Assembly (NCBI GenBank): GCA_024400895.1 | Contig: JAKSMA010000184.1 | Coordinates: 1 to 5,061, forward strand | Source: Muribaculaceae bacterium | Lineage (GTDB): Bacteria; Bacteroidota; Bacteroidia; Bacteroidales; Muribaculaceae | Reading direction: 5' to 3' | Length of the DNA stretch: 5,061 nucleotides | Part shown: piece by piece, positions 1 to 5,061 of the stretch | How the letters are laid out: the number at the start of each line of letters is the position of its first letter | Position numbering within the stretch: position 1 is the stretch's first letter | Translations under genes and position numbers: made by a program | The notes under the pieces: generated by a model | The model's input: the letters and a program-made list of their open reading frames with translations, nothing else | Database searches by the model: none | Told to the model about the DNA's origin: nothing

Positions 1-288
1 ACGCCCCATGGAAGGCACATTGCGATATTTGATGTCTTGAAGAATTTGTGAATAAGGAGCATTTCGCTCATAGAAAAAATAGGCTGTGGCACGCTCTACG
101 GGCACTTTTCCTGCAAATCGCTGCACCATAGAGTTGAGTGGCAGTTCCTCAAAGCCAGTGCGGGGCAAATTCATCAGGCACTTACGGCAAATGTAGCGCT
201 CGGCACCGTCGAGCACCTTTCCGCACACCGGACACACGCGAGGCATGAAAATGTCGGCTGTGGCTTGGAGTATGTCGGAGAGTTTCAT
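1..288 (-). CDS. comF: ComF family protein, N-terminal part (cut by window edge)
   Basis: This is the N-terminal 96 codons of a ComF/GntX-type protein; the gene continues beyond base 1. I translated it by hand from the ATG at 288-286. Two CxxC pairs (C19/C22 and C34/C37) form the small zinc-binding module that opens this family. They are followed by the typical LPRTG stretch (41-45), a conserved FAGKVPVERA block (58-67), an aromatic YFFYE patch (70-74) and the DIKY motif (85-88). The C-terminal phosphoribosyltransferase-like domain with the PRPP-binding loop lies outside the window. ComF proteins are needed for DNA uptake in naturally competent bacteria; in Bacteroidales the role is not established. 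The start is supported by its overlap with the recX stop (TAATG, one shared base), which suggests translational coupling and one mRNA with recX. Confidence 0.9.
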   Translation of the reverse strand, partial: MKLSDILQATADIFMPRVCPVCGKVLDGAERYICRKCLMNLPRTGFEELPLNSMVQRFAGKVPVERATAYFFYERNAPYSQILQDIKYRNVPSMGR

Positions 289-785
289 TATTCAGAATCG
301 TCGGAGCCACCCATCAATTCATCGACAATTGGATAGAAAACGTTGGGCTCGAATCCACGAGAAGCGGCATATCGCATCAGTGAGGCGCGAGCTTGCATTC
401 GTTCTTTATTCTTCACATCACGCATTTTTGCTTGAAGCAGGCGGCGGATAGTGTTGCCGTATTCGGTTTCGTCGACTTCTGCAAGCGCTGCTTCGATATG
501 GTCTTTACCTATGCCTTTCGTTTTGAGCATAAAAGCCACTTTTATGCGCCCCCAGCCGTTGAATCGCATCTTGTCGCGGCAGTAGGCGCGGGCATAGCGC
601 TCGTCGTTGAGGTAGTTTTCGCTTTTCAGTTGCTTCATCACGCCGTCGGCTTCCTCAGTGGTCAATCCCCAACCAATAATCTTGGTGTAGATGTCGCCGC
701 TTGCCTGCTCCGAGCGTGCACAGAGTGCTGCTGCTTTATTGAAAGCGGCAGTGGGGGAAATGGGCTTTCGGGGAGATTTTTGCAT
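288..785 (-). CDS. recX: Regulatory protein RecX (OraA family)
   Basis: A 165-residue RecX-type protein, a usual length for the family. RecX proteins are small, all-helical three-helix-repeat proteins that bind RecA filaments in the cytoplasm and modulate, usually inhibit, recombinase activity. The signature is clear: a first helical repeat with the ARSEQ stretch (23-27), the hallmark YLNDERYARAYCRDK segment (58-72), then RFNGWGRIKV (74-83) and LKTKGIG (87-93) leading into the second repeat. The C-terminus ends in an acidic tail (GGSDDSE). The ATG at 785 lies about 20 nt downstream of a good Bacteroidota -7 element, so the leader is short; another ATG at 789 is out of frame. No Shine-Dalgarno sequence is visible, as is normal in this phylum. 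recA is not adjacent here; the partner gene is comF, joined by a one-base overlap. Confidence 0.95.
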   Translation of the reverse strand: MQKSPRKPISPTAAFNKAAALCARSEQASGDIYTKIIGWGLTTEEADGVMKQLKSENYLNDERYARAYCRDKMRFNGWGRIKVAFMLKTKGIGKDHIEAALAEVDETEYGNTIRRLLQAKMRDVKNKERMQARASLMRYAASRGFEPNVFYPIVDELMGGSDDSE

Positions 786-807
786 ACATCAGATATTTTG
801 ACCTGTA

Positions 808-838
808 CAAAATTAATGCATCTGTCTCAAAAAAACAA
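808..838 (-). promoter_or_regulatory. Predicted promoter of recX-comF
   Basis: On the minus strand, TTG (838-836) is followed after exactly 20 nt by TAATTTTG (815-808). This matches the Bacteroidota primary-sigma consensus TTG-N19-21-TAnnTTTG. Transcription would start near 800-803, leaving a leader of about 15-20 nt before the recX ATG at 785. A run of seven T on the minus strand (835-829) fills part of the spacer. This is a sequence match only, without expression data. Confidence 0.6.
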
Positions 839-846
839 GTGAATTA

Positions 847-879
847 TTGCTGTTGTAACTGATATTATTCGTAAATTTG
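847..879 (+). promoter_or_regulatory. Predicted promoter of pyrE
   Basis: TAAATTTG (872-879) matches the Bacteroidota -7 element TAnnTTTG perfectly. A TTG at 847-849 lies 22 nt upstream, slightly longer than the usual 19-21. A second TTG at 853-855 is only 16 nt away and fits less well. Transcription would start near 885-888, giving an A/T-rich leader of roughly 30 nt. That leader is too short for a PyrR-type attenuator, and no hairpin is visible in it. Confidence 0.5.
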
Positions 880-918
880 TAACGAAATATAAATATCAAT
901 TTTATCAAACATACATTC

Positions 919-1569
919 ATGAAAAAGTTAGACATCCTTCTTGCTGAAAAATTGTTGAAAATTAGTGCTATCAAGCTTCAACCAGATTGTCCTTTTACTT
1001 GGGCAAGCGGTTGGAGTTCACCAATTTATACCGACAATCGTCTTACATTGTCGTATCCTGAAGTTCGCAACTTTATCAAAGTGGAGCTTTCTCGCTTGAT
1101 TCTTGAAAACTTCGGTGATGCAGAGTTGGTGGCAGGCGTGGCAACTGGTGCTATTGCTCAAGGCGCTCTTGTGGCCGACACTCTGGGCAAACCAATGGTG
1201 TATGTTCGTTCGGCTCCAAAGGACCACGGATTGGAGAACATGATTGAAGGCAACATCAAGCCTGGTCAAAAGGTGGTAGTGGTTGAAGACCTCGTGTCAA
1301 CCGGCAAGAGCAGTTTGAAGGCTGTGGAAGCGTTGCGTATGGCAGGCGCTGAAGTTGTGGGTATGGTGGCTATCTTCACCTACGAATTTCCACAGGCTGC
1401 TGAAGCGTTTGAAAAGGCTGGTGTTCAGCTCGTGACTTTGAGCGGCTACAGTGCCATGATTAAGGCGGCAGTTCAAACCAACTACATCAAGGCAAGTGAT
1501 GAAGCACAACTCCAGCTCTGGCGTGAAGATCCTGAAAACTGGACTCCAAGCAATGTAAAAATCGACTAA
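919..1569 (+). CDS. pyrE: Orotate phosphoribosyltransferase
   Basis: PyrE transfers the phosphoribosyl group of PRPP to orotate to form orotidine 5'-monophosphate, the fifth step of de novo UMP synthesis, in the cytoplasm. The 216-residue product has the usual length of a monofunctional bacterial enzyme. The PRPP-binding motif VVVVEDLVSTGKS (119-131) with the acidic pair E123-D124 is intact. The flexible catalytic loop RSAPKDHG (97-104) carries R97, K101 and H103, expected to contact pyrophosphate. TWASGWSSPIYTDNR (27-41) is the N-terminal substrate-binding block. The family identity is secure and no key residue appears lost. It is the first gene after the divergent promoter region and is followed 10 nt later by an SRPBCC gene, so the two probably share an mRNA. 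No other pyrimidine gene is in view. Confidence 0.97.
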   Translation: MKKLDILLAEKLLKISAIKLQPDCPFTWASGWSSPIYTDNRLTLSYPEVRNFIKVELSRLILENFGDAELVAGVATGAIAQGALVADTLGKPMVYVRSAPKDHGLENMIEGNIKPGQKVVVVEDLVSTGKSSLKAVEALRMAGAEVVGMVAIFTYEFPQAAEAFEKAGVQLVTLSGYSAMIKAAVQTNYIKASDEAQLQLWREDPENWTPSNVKID

Positions 1570-1579
1570 AAAGAAAATA

Positions 1580-2017
1580 ATGGAAACATATAAAAGTGAC
1601 AAACATATAATTGATTGCGACATTACCACCGTTTACAGTAAGTTGTCGAATCCAGAGGTGTTTCGCAAACACATGGAAGACAATATCGACAAACTTCCTG
1701 AAGAGGCGCGCACACATCTCCAGAACCTCAAATTTGAGGACGGCGGCGTGGTGATTGAATCGCCTATGGGACCGCTGAAATTGGGTATTGTGGAGAAGGT
1801 GGAGCCTTCAAAAATCGTGTTCGGCGCTGCACAGTCGCCAGTGCCATTCGGTTTGGTAATCGAACTCAAGGAAGTGGATGCAGAGCACACTGAAAGTATG
1901 ACCGCCCTCCAACTCGACCTCCCTATCATGCTTCGTGCCATGGTGGGCAGCAAACTTAAAGACGGCGCTCAAAAGTTCGGCGAAATGATTGCTCGCTTGC
2001 CTTACAGGGATTTGTAA
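1580..2017 (+). CDS. SRPBCC-fold (START/Bet v1-like) protein, function unknown
   Basis: A 145-residue soluble protein with no signal peptide or membrane segment. The overall pattern resembles the SRPBCC/polyketide-cyclase-like fold: an N-terminal strand with a conserved D/T-rich turn (CDITTVYSKLSNPEVF, 13-28), a helical stretch (32-51), alternating strands through GVVIESPMGPLKLGIVEKVEPSKIVFGAA (56-84) and FGLVIELKEV (90-99), then a long C-terminal helix (115-140) ending ARLPYRDL. Proteins of this fold have a deep hydrophobic cavity and bind lipids or small aromatic ligands. The ligand here cannot be told from sequence. It starts 10 nt after pyrE behind a purine-rich AAAGAAAATA stretch and is followed by a strong terminator, so it is the last gene of a two-gene pyrE operon. 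The fold assignment is moderately sure; the function is unknown. Confidence 0.8.
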   Translation: METYKSDKHIIDCDITTVYSKLSNPEVFRKHMEDNIDKLPEEARTHLQNLKFEDGGVVIESPMGPLKLGIVEKVEPSKIVFGAAQSPVPFGLVIELKEVDAEHTESMTALQLDLPIMLRAMVGSKLKDGAQKFGEMIARLPYRDL

Positions 2018-2042
2018 TTAATTATTTTGGCAGATAATGGAT

Positions 2043-2074
2043 AAAAGGGGATTGAGGAAACTCTTTCCCCTTTT
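2043..2074 (+). terminator. Intrinsic terminator after the pyrE-SRPBCC unit
   Basis: AAAAGGGGA (2043-2051) pairs perfectly with TCCCCTTTT (2066-2074). Inside this, after a TT/TT mismatch, GAG (2054-2056) pairs with CTC (2061-2063) and closes a GAAA tetraloop (2057-2060). The GC core is followed by a T-run and preceded by an A-run, so it could act in both directions. It begins 26 nt after the SRPBCC stop codon. It ends only 15 nt before the next start codon, so it separates two plus-strand transcription units very tightly. Confidence 0.8.
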
Positions 2075-2089
2075 CAAATACCGATAACT

Positions 2090-2578
2090 ATGATTTACGA
2101 CAATAGCCAGGTGCGACGCCAGGCGCGTTTGCTCAGCGAAGAAAGAGCAAAGGAATTGCTTCGTGAAAGCGAATGGGGGGTGCTCTCGATGGTGGATGTG
2201 GATGGAGAAAGCGCGTATGGCATTCCGCTCAACTTTGTGTGGGATGGCGATAGCGCTCTATATATCCATTGTGCCAAAGAAGGCCATAAACTTCGTGCGT
2301 TGGAATTGCATCCCCGAGTGTCGTTCACCATTGTAGGCAAAGTGCAGTTGCAGTCGGCCATGCTCACCACCGAATATGAAAGTGTGGTGATGCGCGGTGT
2401 GGCAAATGTTCATTTGAACGACAACGAAAAACGAAAGGGATTGACATTGATGGTGCAAAAGCTGTGTGCCGACCATTTGGAAAAGGCAATGCAGGGCATC
2501 GAGCGCTCGTTTGCCGTGGTGGATGTGATTCGTATTGATTTGGTCACCTATAGTGGCAAATGCAAATATATGAAATGA
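2090..2578 (+). CDS. Pyridoxamine 5'-phosphate oxidase-like flavin-binding protein (NimA-like)
   Basis: A 162-residue cytoplasmic protein of the FMN-binding split-barrel superfamily, in the branch that contains the 5-nitroimidazole resistance protein NimA. Visible family blocks are RQARLLSEERAKELL (10-24), WGVLSMVDVDGESAYGIPLN (29-48), LYIHCAKEGHKLRAL (57-71) with H60 and H66 in the cofactor-side loop, RVSFTIVGK (76-84), TTEYESVVMRGVANV (93-107) and the NEKRKGL helix (112-118). Relatives bind FMN, F420 or haem and reduce small molecules. Many Bacteroidales carry chromosomal copies with no resistance role, so metronidazole resistance should not be assumed. The ATG at 2090 follows the terminator by 15 nt and no promoter lies in that gap. 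The gene must be read from upstream, by read-through or by a promoter inside the SRPBCC 3' end. Its stop overlaps the start of the patatin gene. Confidence 0.9.
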   Translation: MIYDNSQVRRQARLLSEERAKELLRESEWGVLSMVDVDGESAYGIPLNFVWDGDSALYIHCAKEGHKLRALELHPRVSFTIVGKVQLQSAMLTTEYESVVMRGVANVHLNDNEKRKGLTLMVQKLCADHLEKAMQGIERSFAVVDVIRIDLVTYSGKCKYMK

Positions 2579-3441
2579 TGGAAGCGAAGAAAAAGAATGG
2601 GCTTGTGCTTGAAGGCGGAGCCTACCGTGGCATGTTCACTTGCGGTGTTCTTGATGTGATGATGGAGAACGGCGTGCAGGTTGACGGCATTGTGGGGGTA
2701 AGTGCTGGTGCTGCATTTGGTGTGAACTATTGCAGTGGGCAAATAGGTCGCGCATTGCGTTACAACCAACGGTTTGCCAACGACAAGCGATATGGCGGCA
2801 TTCATTCGCTGTTCACTACGGGCGACCTATATAATGCGGAGTTTTGCTACCATGTGGTGCCGCTGGAATATGATGTTTTTGATTATGAAAAATTCCTTGC
2901 CAGCCCTGTGGATTTCCACTTAGTGTGCACGGATGTCGACACTGGCGAGCCGGTGTATCATTTGCTTCGCGATAATGACATTCACGAGGCATTGGAGTGG
3001 ATTCGTGCTTCGGCATCGATGCCAATGGTGTCGAATGTGGTGGAAGTGGGTGGCTGTCGTCTGCTCGACGGCGGCATGTCCGACAGCATTCCGCTTCAGT
3101 ATTTTCAGCGCGTAGGCTATGAAAAGAATATTGTGGTGCTCACCCAGCCTTTGGGCTACGAGAAAAAGCTCACGAAGATGATGCCGCTCATGAAACTACT
3201 GTTGCGAAAATATCCGAAGATGGTGGAAGTGATGCGCAGGCGCCACGAGATGTACAATGCCCAATTGGCGTATGTGGCTCAACAGGAGAAGGCGGGTAAT
3301 GTTTTTGTGATTCGTCCTGCCGAAAAATTGGAAATCGGGCACACTTGTCACGACCCCGAACTGATGGCGCGCACTCACCAACTCGGCAGAGAACAAGCCA
3401 CATTAAACCTTTCAGCCATGAAAGATTTCCTCAACCAATAA
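2575..3441 (+). CDS. Patatin-like phospholipase family protein
   Basis: A serine lipid acyl hydrolase of the patatin/YjjU type, expected to cleave acyl esters of phospholipids or other lipids; the true substrate is unknown. From the ATG at 2575 it is 288 residues. The glycine-rich oxyanion loop GGAYRG lies at 14-19, the nucleophile elbow GVSAG at 41-45 with Ser43, and the DGG motif at 165-167 with Asp165. Ser43 and Asp165 form the catalytic dyad, so the enzyme looks intact. No signal peptide or membrane span is seen, so it is probably cytoplasmic or membrane-peripheral. The ATGs at 2575 and 2578 overlap the upstream TGA as ATGATG, which points to translational coupling; an in-frame ATG at 2560 would add five residues and is less likely. 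The C-terminal third, with basic patches around 196-226, is typical of the bacterial branch. Confidence 0.92.
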   Translation: MMEAKKKNGLVLEGGAYRGMFTCGVLDVMMENGVQVDGIVGVSAGAAFGVNYCSGQIGRALRYNQRFANDKRYGGIHSLFTTGDLYNAEFCYHVVPLEYDVFDYEKFLASPVDFHLVCTDVDTGEPVYHLLRDNDIHEALEWIRASASMPMVSNVVEVGGCRLLDGGMSDSIPLQYFQRVGYEKNIVVLTQPLGYEKKLTKMMPLMKLLLRKYPKMVEVMRRRHEMYNAQLAYVAQQEKAGNVFVIRPAEKLEIGHTCHDPELMARTHQLGREQATLNLSAMKDFLNQ

Positions 3442-3454
3442 TCCCAATAGCCCC

Positions 3455-3566
3455 TCTAATTTCTAACTTCTAACTTCTAATCTCTTATTTCTAACTTCTA
3501 TCGTCTAATTTCTAACTTCTAATCTCTAATTTCTAATTTCTAACTTCTATTCTCTAATCTCTAATT
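3455..3566. repeat. Heptanucleotide tandem repeat, 16 units
   Basis: Sixteen consecutive 7-bp units with no gap fill the convergent spacer and run into the 3' end of cydB. The plus-strand consensus is TCTAAYT (minus strand ARTTAGA). TCTAATT occurs five times (units 1, 8, 11, 12, 16), TCTAACT five times (2, 3, 6, 9, 13) and TCTAATC three times (4, 10, 15). Single variants are TCTTATT (5), TCTATCG (7) and TCTATTC (14). The first three bases are invariant. The plus strand holds only one G. A degraded seventeenth unit (TCTTTCA) may follow at 3567-3573, inside cydB. It is not a CRISPR array, since there are no spacers. It resembles the short tandemly repeated heptamers described in cyanobacteria in scale only. 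Confidence 0.95.
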
Positions 3567-4675
3567 TCTTTCAACGAAATTTTCGTGCTGTCCATTGCGC
3601 GCCACACATAGGCGATGTAGGCAAGTACGAACGGCACAAGTAGCGACACCGCGCTCATCACTTTGAGGGTGAAGAGGCTCGACGAACTGTTGCGTATGGT
3701 GAGCGAACTGTTGGCGTCGAGCAGCGATGGGTAGAAAGCAGTGTTGTTGAAGCCGAGCACCCAGAATAGGCTGAGGACTACGAGCACCACACCTATGCCT
3801 GCGGGCCAAATGCCTTTGTTCCATTTTGCTTGTGTTTTCAGGGTTTTCCCGATGCCCCACAGCACCAGTCCTGTACCAGCAAGCAACACAAACAGGCACC
3901 ACCACATGTCGATGAAGTTGTGCAAATATTTGTATTCAATCCATTGCACCGCATCGTCGGTGGTATCCACACCATTAGAAGTGAGAATTAAAACGATAGT
4001 GATAAGGAAAAGTACGACAAATGCTCCGCCGTTGATAATCAGCTGCTTATTTTGTGCTTTTTGTAAACCTTCGTCATTGACATTGTTGATAAAATAGAGC
4101 GACGCTAAGGTGCGTGCGAGAAATAGAATCATCACGCCAAACACCAAATTTTTCCAGCAAACGATGGCTTCAAAGCCGTGTTTTGGACCCCAAGTGGAAA
4201 TAGTGGGTGCTTCCACATCGAGAATTTTGGCTTTGGTCACACAAAATTCGTTGCCGAAAAACATGCTCCCTACTGCCACTCCAAGGAGCAATGGGCCGAG
4301 TATGCCATTGATGCAGAGCAATGTGTCGTAGAATTTTGTGCCATATACATTGCCTTTCTTGCTGCGATATTCGTAAGAAATGGCCTGGATTACGAAGCTA
4401 AAAAGAATGAGCATCCACAGCCAATAGGTACCGCCGAAACTGGTGGAGTAGAACAATGGGAACGATGCGAAAAATGCACCGCCGAAAGTGACCAGCGTGG
4501 TGAACGTGAGTTCCCATTTTCGCCCCAGAGAATTAATCATCAGCGAGCGTTGGTCGGCATTCTTTACACCGATAAGCATCGATTGTCCGCCTTGTACAAA
4601 AAGGAGAAACACCAGCAGGGCTCCAAGCAATGAAATGATGAGCCACCAATAGTTTTGAAGGAGTTCGATTGTCAT
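3554..4675 (-). CDS. cydB: Cytochrome bd ubiquinol oxidase subunit II
   Basis: CydB partners CydA in the inner membrane to form cytochrome bd, a high-affinity quinol oxidase that reduces oxygen to water without pumping protons. From the ATG at 4675 it has 373 residues, near the E. coli length. Hydrophobic spans follow from residue 10 onward. Family blocks are RSLMINSLGRKWE (43-55), TFGGAFFASFPLFYSTSF (63-80), ISYEYRSK (99-106), and near the C-terminus NSSLTIRNSSSSLFTLKVM (322-340), matching E. coli NASLTMWDATSSQLTLNVM. The E. coli TDGFDMG segment is replaced by QGGQSML (28-34), so the position of E. coli Asp29 appears to be Ser32. An upstream TTG at 4684 would overlap cydA but is a weak start; the ATG lies 5 nt after the cydA stop. 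The last residues (EIRD) and the TAG stop lie within the heptamer array. Confidence 0.96.
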   Translation of the reverse strand: MTIELLQNYWWLIISLLGALLVFLLFVQGGQSMLIGVKNADQRSLMINSLGRKWELTFTTLVTFGGAFFASFPLFYSTSFGGTYWLWMLILFSFVIQAISYEYRSKKGNVYGTKFYDTLLCINGILGPLLLGVAVGSMFFGNEFCVTKAKILDVEAPTISTWGPKHGFEAIVCWKNLVFGVMILFLARTLASLYFINNVNDEGLQKAQNKQLIINGGAFVVLFLITIVLILTSNGVDTTDDAVQWIEYKYLHNFIDMWWCLFVLLAGTGLVLWGIGKTLKTQAKWNKGIWPAGIGVVLVVLSLFWVLGFNNTAFYPSLLDANSSLTIRNSSSSLFTLKVMSAVSLLVPFVLAYIAYVWRAMDSTKISLKEIRD

Positions 4676-4680
4676 AATTA

Positions 4681-5061
4681 TCAATGTTTTGCGGTGTTGA
4701 GATTCTGTTTTGATTGTTTTGAGATTTGCTTCATGATGATGCTCACATCAGCAATGAGCAACGCGGTGAAGATGACTGCAAACACCCAGAAGGTGACTTG
4801 CACATAGCCTGCACTAAGGTCGCTGATTGCCACTTTATTAGGCATAAGGTCTTGAATGGTCCAGGGTTGGCGGCCCACTTCTGCCACAATCCACCCGCAA
4901 GCGCTGCAGAGATAGGTGAGAGGGATTGTGACGATGGCAAGCAAATGCCACCATTTTGCCCACTTCGCTTTCTCGAGCCACTGGCGTTTGTAGGCAAACA
5001 CGAGCGCCACAAAAAGGAACACCAACAAATATCCACCAATGCTCACCATCAGGTGGAAGGT
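4681..5061 (-). CDS. cydA: Cytochrome bd ubiquinol oxidase subunit I, C-terminal part (cut by window edge)
   Basis: This is the last 126 residues of CydA, the haem-carrying subunit; the coding frame stays open to base 5061, so the true start is outside. The fragment opens with FHLMVSIG, equivalent to FRIMVGLG in E. coli, where Met393 is an axial ligand of haem b558; the matching Met is residue 5 of the fragment. GWIVAEVGRQPW (56-67) matches E. coli GWFVAEYGRQPW, whose Glu445 ligates a high-spin haem; here it is Glu61. Three membrane spans are visible (about 5-24, 38-57 and 86-109), followed by a short hydrophilic tail. The haem d and b595 site near the N-terminus, the haem b558 histidine and the quinol-binding Q-loop lie outside the window. 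The TGA at 4683-4681 is 5 nt before the cydB ATG, so cydA and cydB are co-transcribed. Confidence 0.96.
   Translation of the reverse strand, partial: TFHLMVSIGGYLLVFLFVALVFAYKRQWLEKAKWAKWWHLLAIVTIPLTYLCSACGWIVAEVGRQPWTIQDLMPNKVAISDLSAGYVQVTFWVFAVIFTALLIADVSIIMKQISKQSKQNLNTAKH

Noticed and set aside
393..842. Plus-strand open frame of 149 codons opposite recX
   Set aside because: It lies antisense to a clear RecX gene, resembles no family, and runs through the recX promoter. It is a shadow frame.
2090..2578. Calling the NimA-like gene a metronidazole resistance determinant
   Set aside because: The superfamily is broad and chromosomal relatives are common in this order. No insertion sequence that could drive nim expression is nearby.
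3455..3566. The repeat array as a CRISPR array or a coding repeat
   Set aside because: There are no spacers, the unit is only 7 bp, and stop codons occur in every frame on both strands.
3563..3581. Small hairpin AATTTC/GAAATT as a terminator for the convergent genes
   Set aside because: It has only one G-C pair, a 7-nt loop, lies within the cydB coding end, and has no proper T-run for either strand.
3741..4633. Plus-strand open frames opposite cydB
   Set aside because: They mirror a well-conserved membrane protein gene and have no family features of their own.
4676..4684. TTG at 4684 as the cydB start, giving three extra residues
   Set aside because: It would overlap the cydA stop, and an ATG at 4675 gives the usual family N-terminus (MTIELLQNYWW).

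Overview
The window looks like a chromosomal segment from a member of the Bacteroidota, most likely order Bacteroidales (Prevotella/Bacteroides-like). The evidence is threefold. The protein families are of Bacteroidales type. Start codons have no clear Shine-Dalgarno sequence. The two promoters that can be read match the Bacteroidota pattern (TTG, about 20 nt, TAnnTTTG) rather than the E. coli sigma-70 pattern. Most of the region is core housekeeping sequence, with no insertion sequence, phage gene, tRNA or CRISPR array.

Layout: (1) Bases 1-785, minus strand: recX followed by comF (cut by the window edge), joined by a one-base TAATG overlap. (2) Bases 786-918: a compact divergent promoter region. 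(3) Bases 919-2017, plus strand: pyrE and a small SRPBCC-fold protein 10 nt downstream, closed by a strong hairpin terminator at 2043-2074. (4) Bases 2090-3441, plus strand: a NimA-like flavin-binding split-barrel protein overlapping a patatin-like phospholipase gene at an ATGATG junction. (5) Bases 3442-3566: an array of sixteen 7-bp repeats between two convergent operons. (6) Bases 3554-5061, minus strand: cydB and the C-terminal end of cydA, encoding cytochrome bd oxidase.

The genes fall into four two-gene units: recX-comF (recombination control and a ComF-type phosphoribosyltransferase-like protein), pyrE-SRPBCC (pyrimidine synthesis plus an unknown partner), nimA-like-patatin (flavoprotein plus lipid hydrolase, joint role unknown) and cydAB (the high-affinity quinol oxidase that anaerobic or microaerophilic Bacteroidales use for nanomolar oxygen).

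The most unusual object is the heptanucleotide array. Every unit begins TCT, the plus strand has a single G in 112 bases, and every unit carries stop codons on both strands. The array runs into the 3' end of cydB, where it supplies the stop codon and the last residues. No convincing undescribed multi-gene system is visible. The array and the two uncharacterised gene pairs are the best leads.
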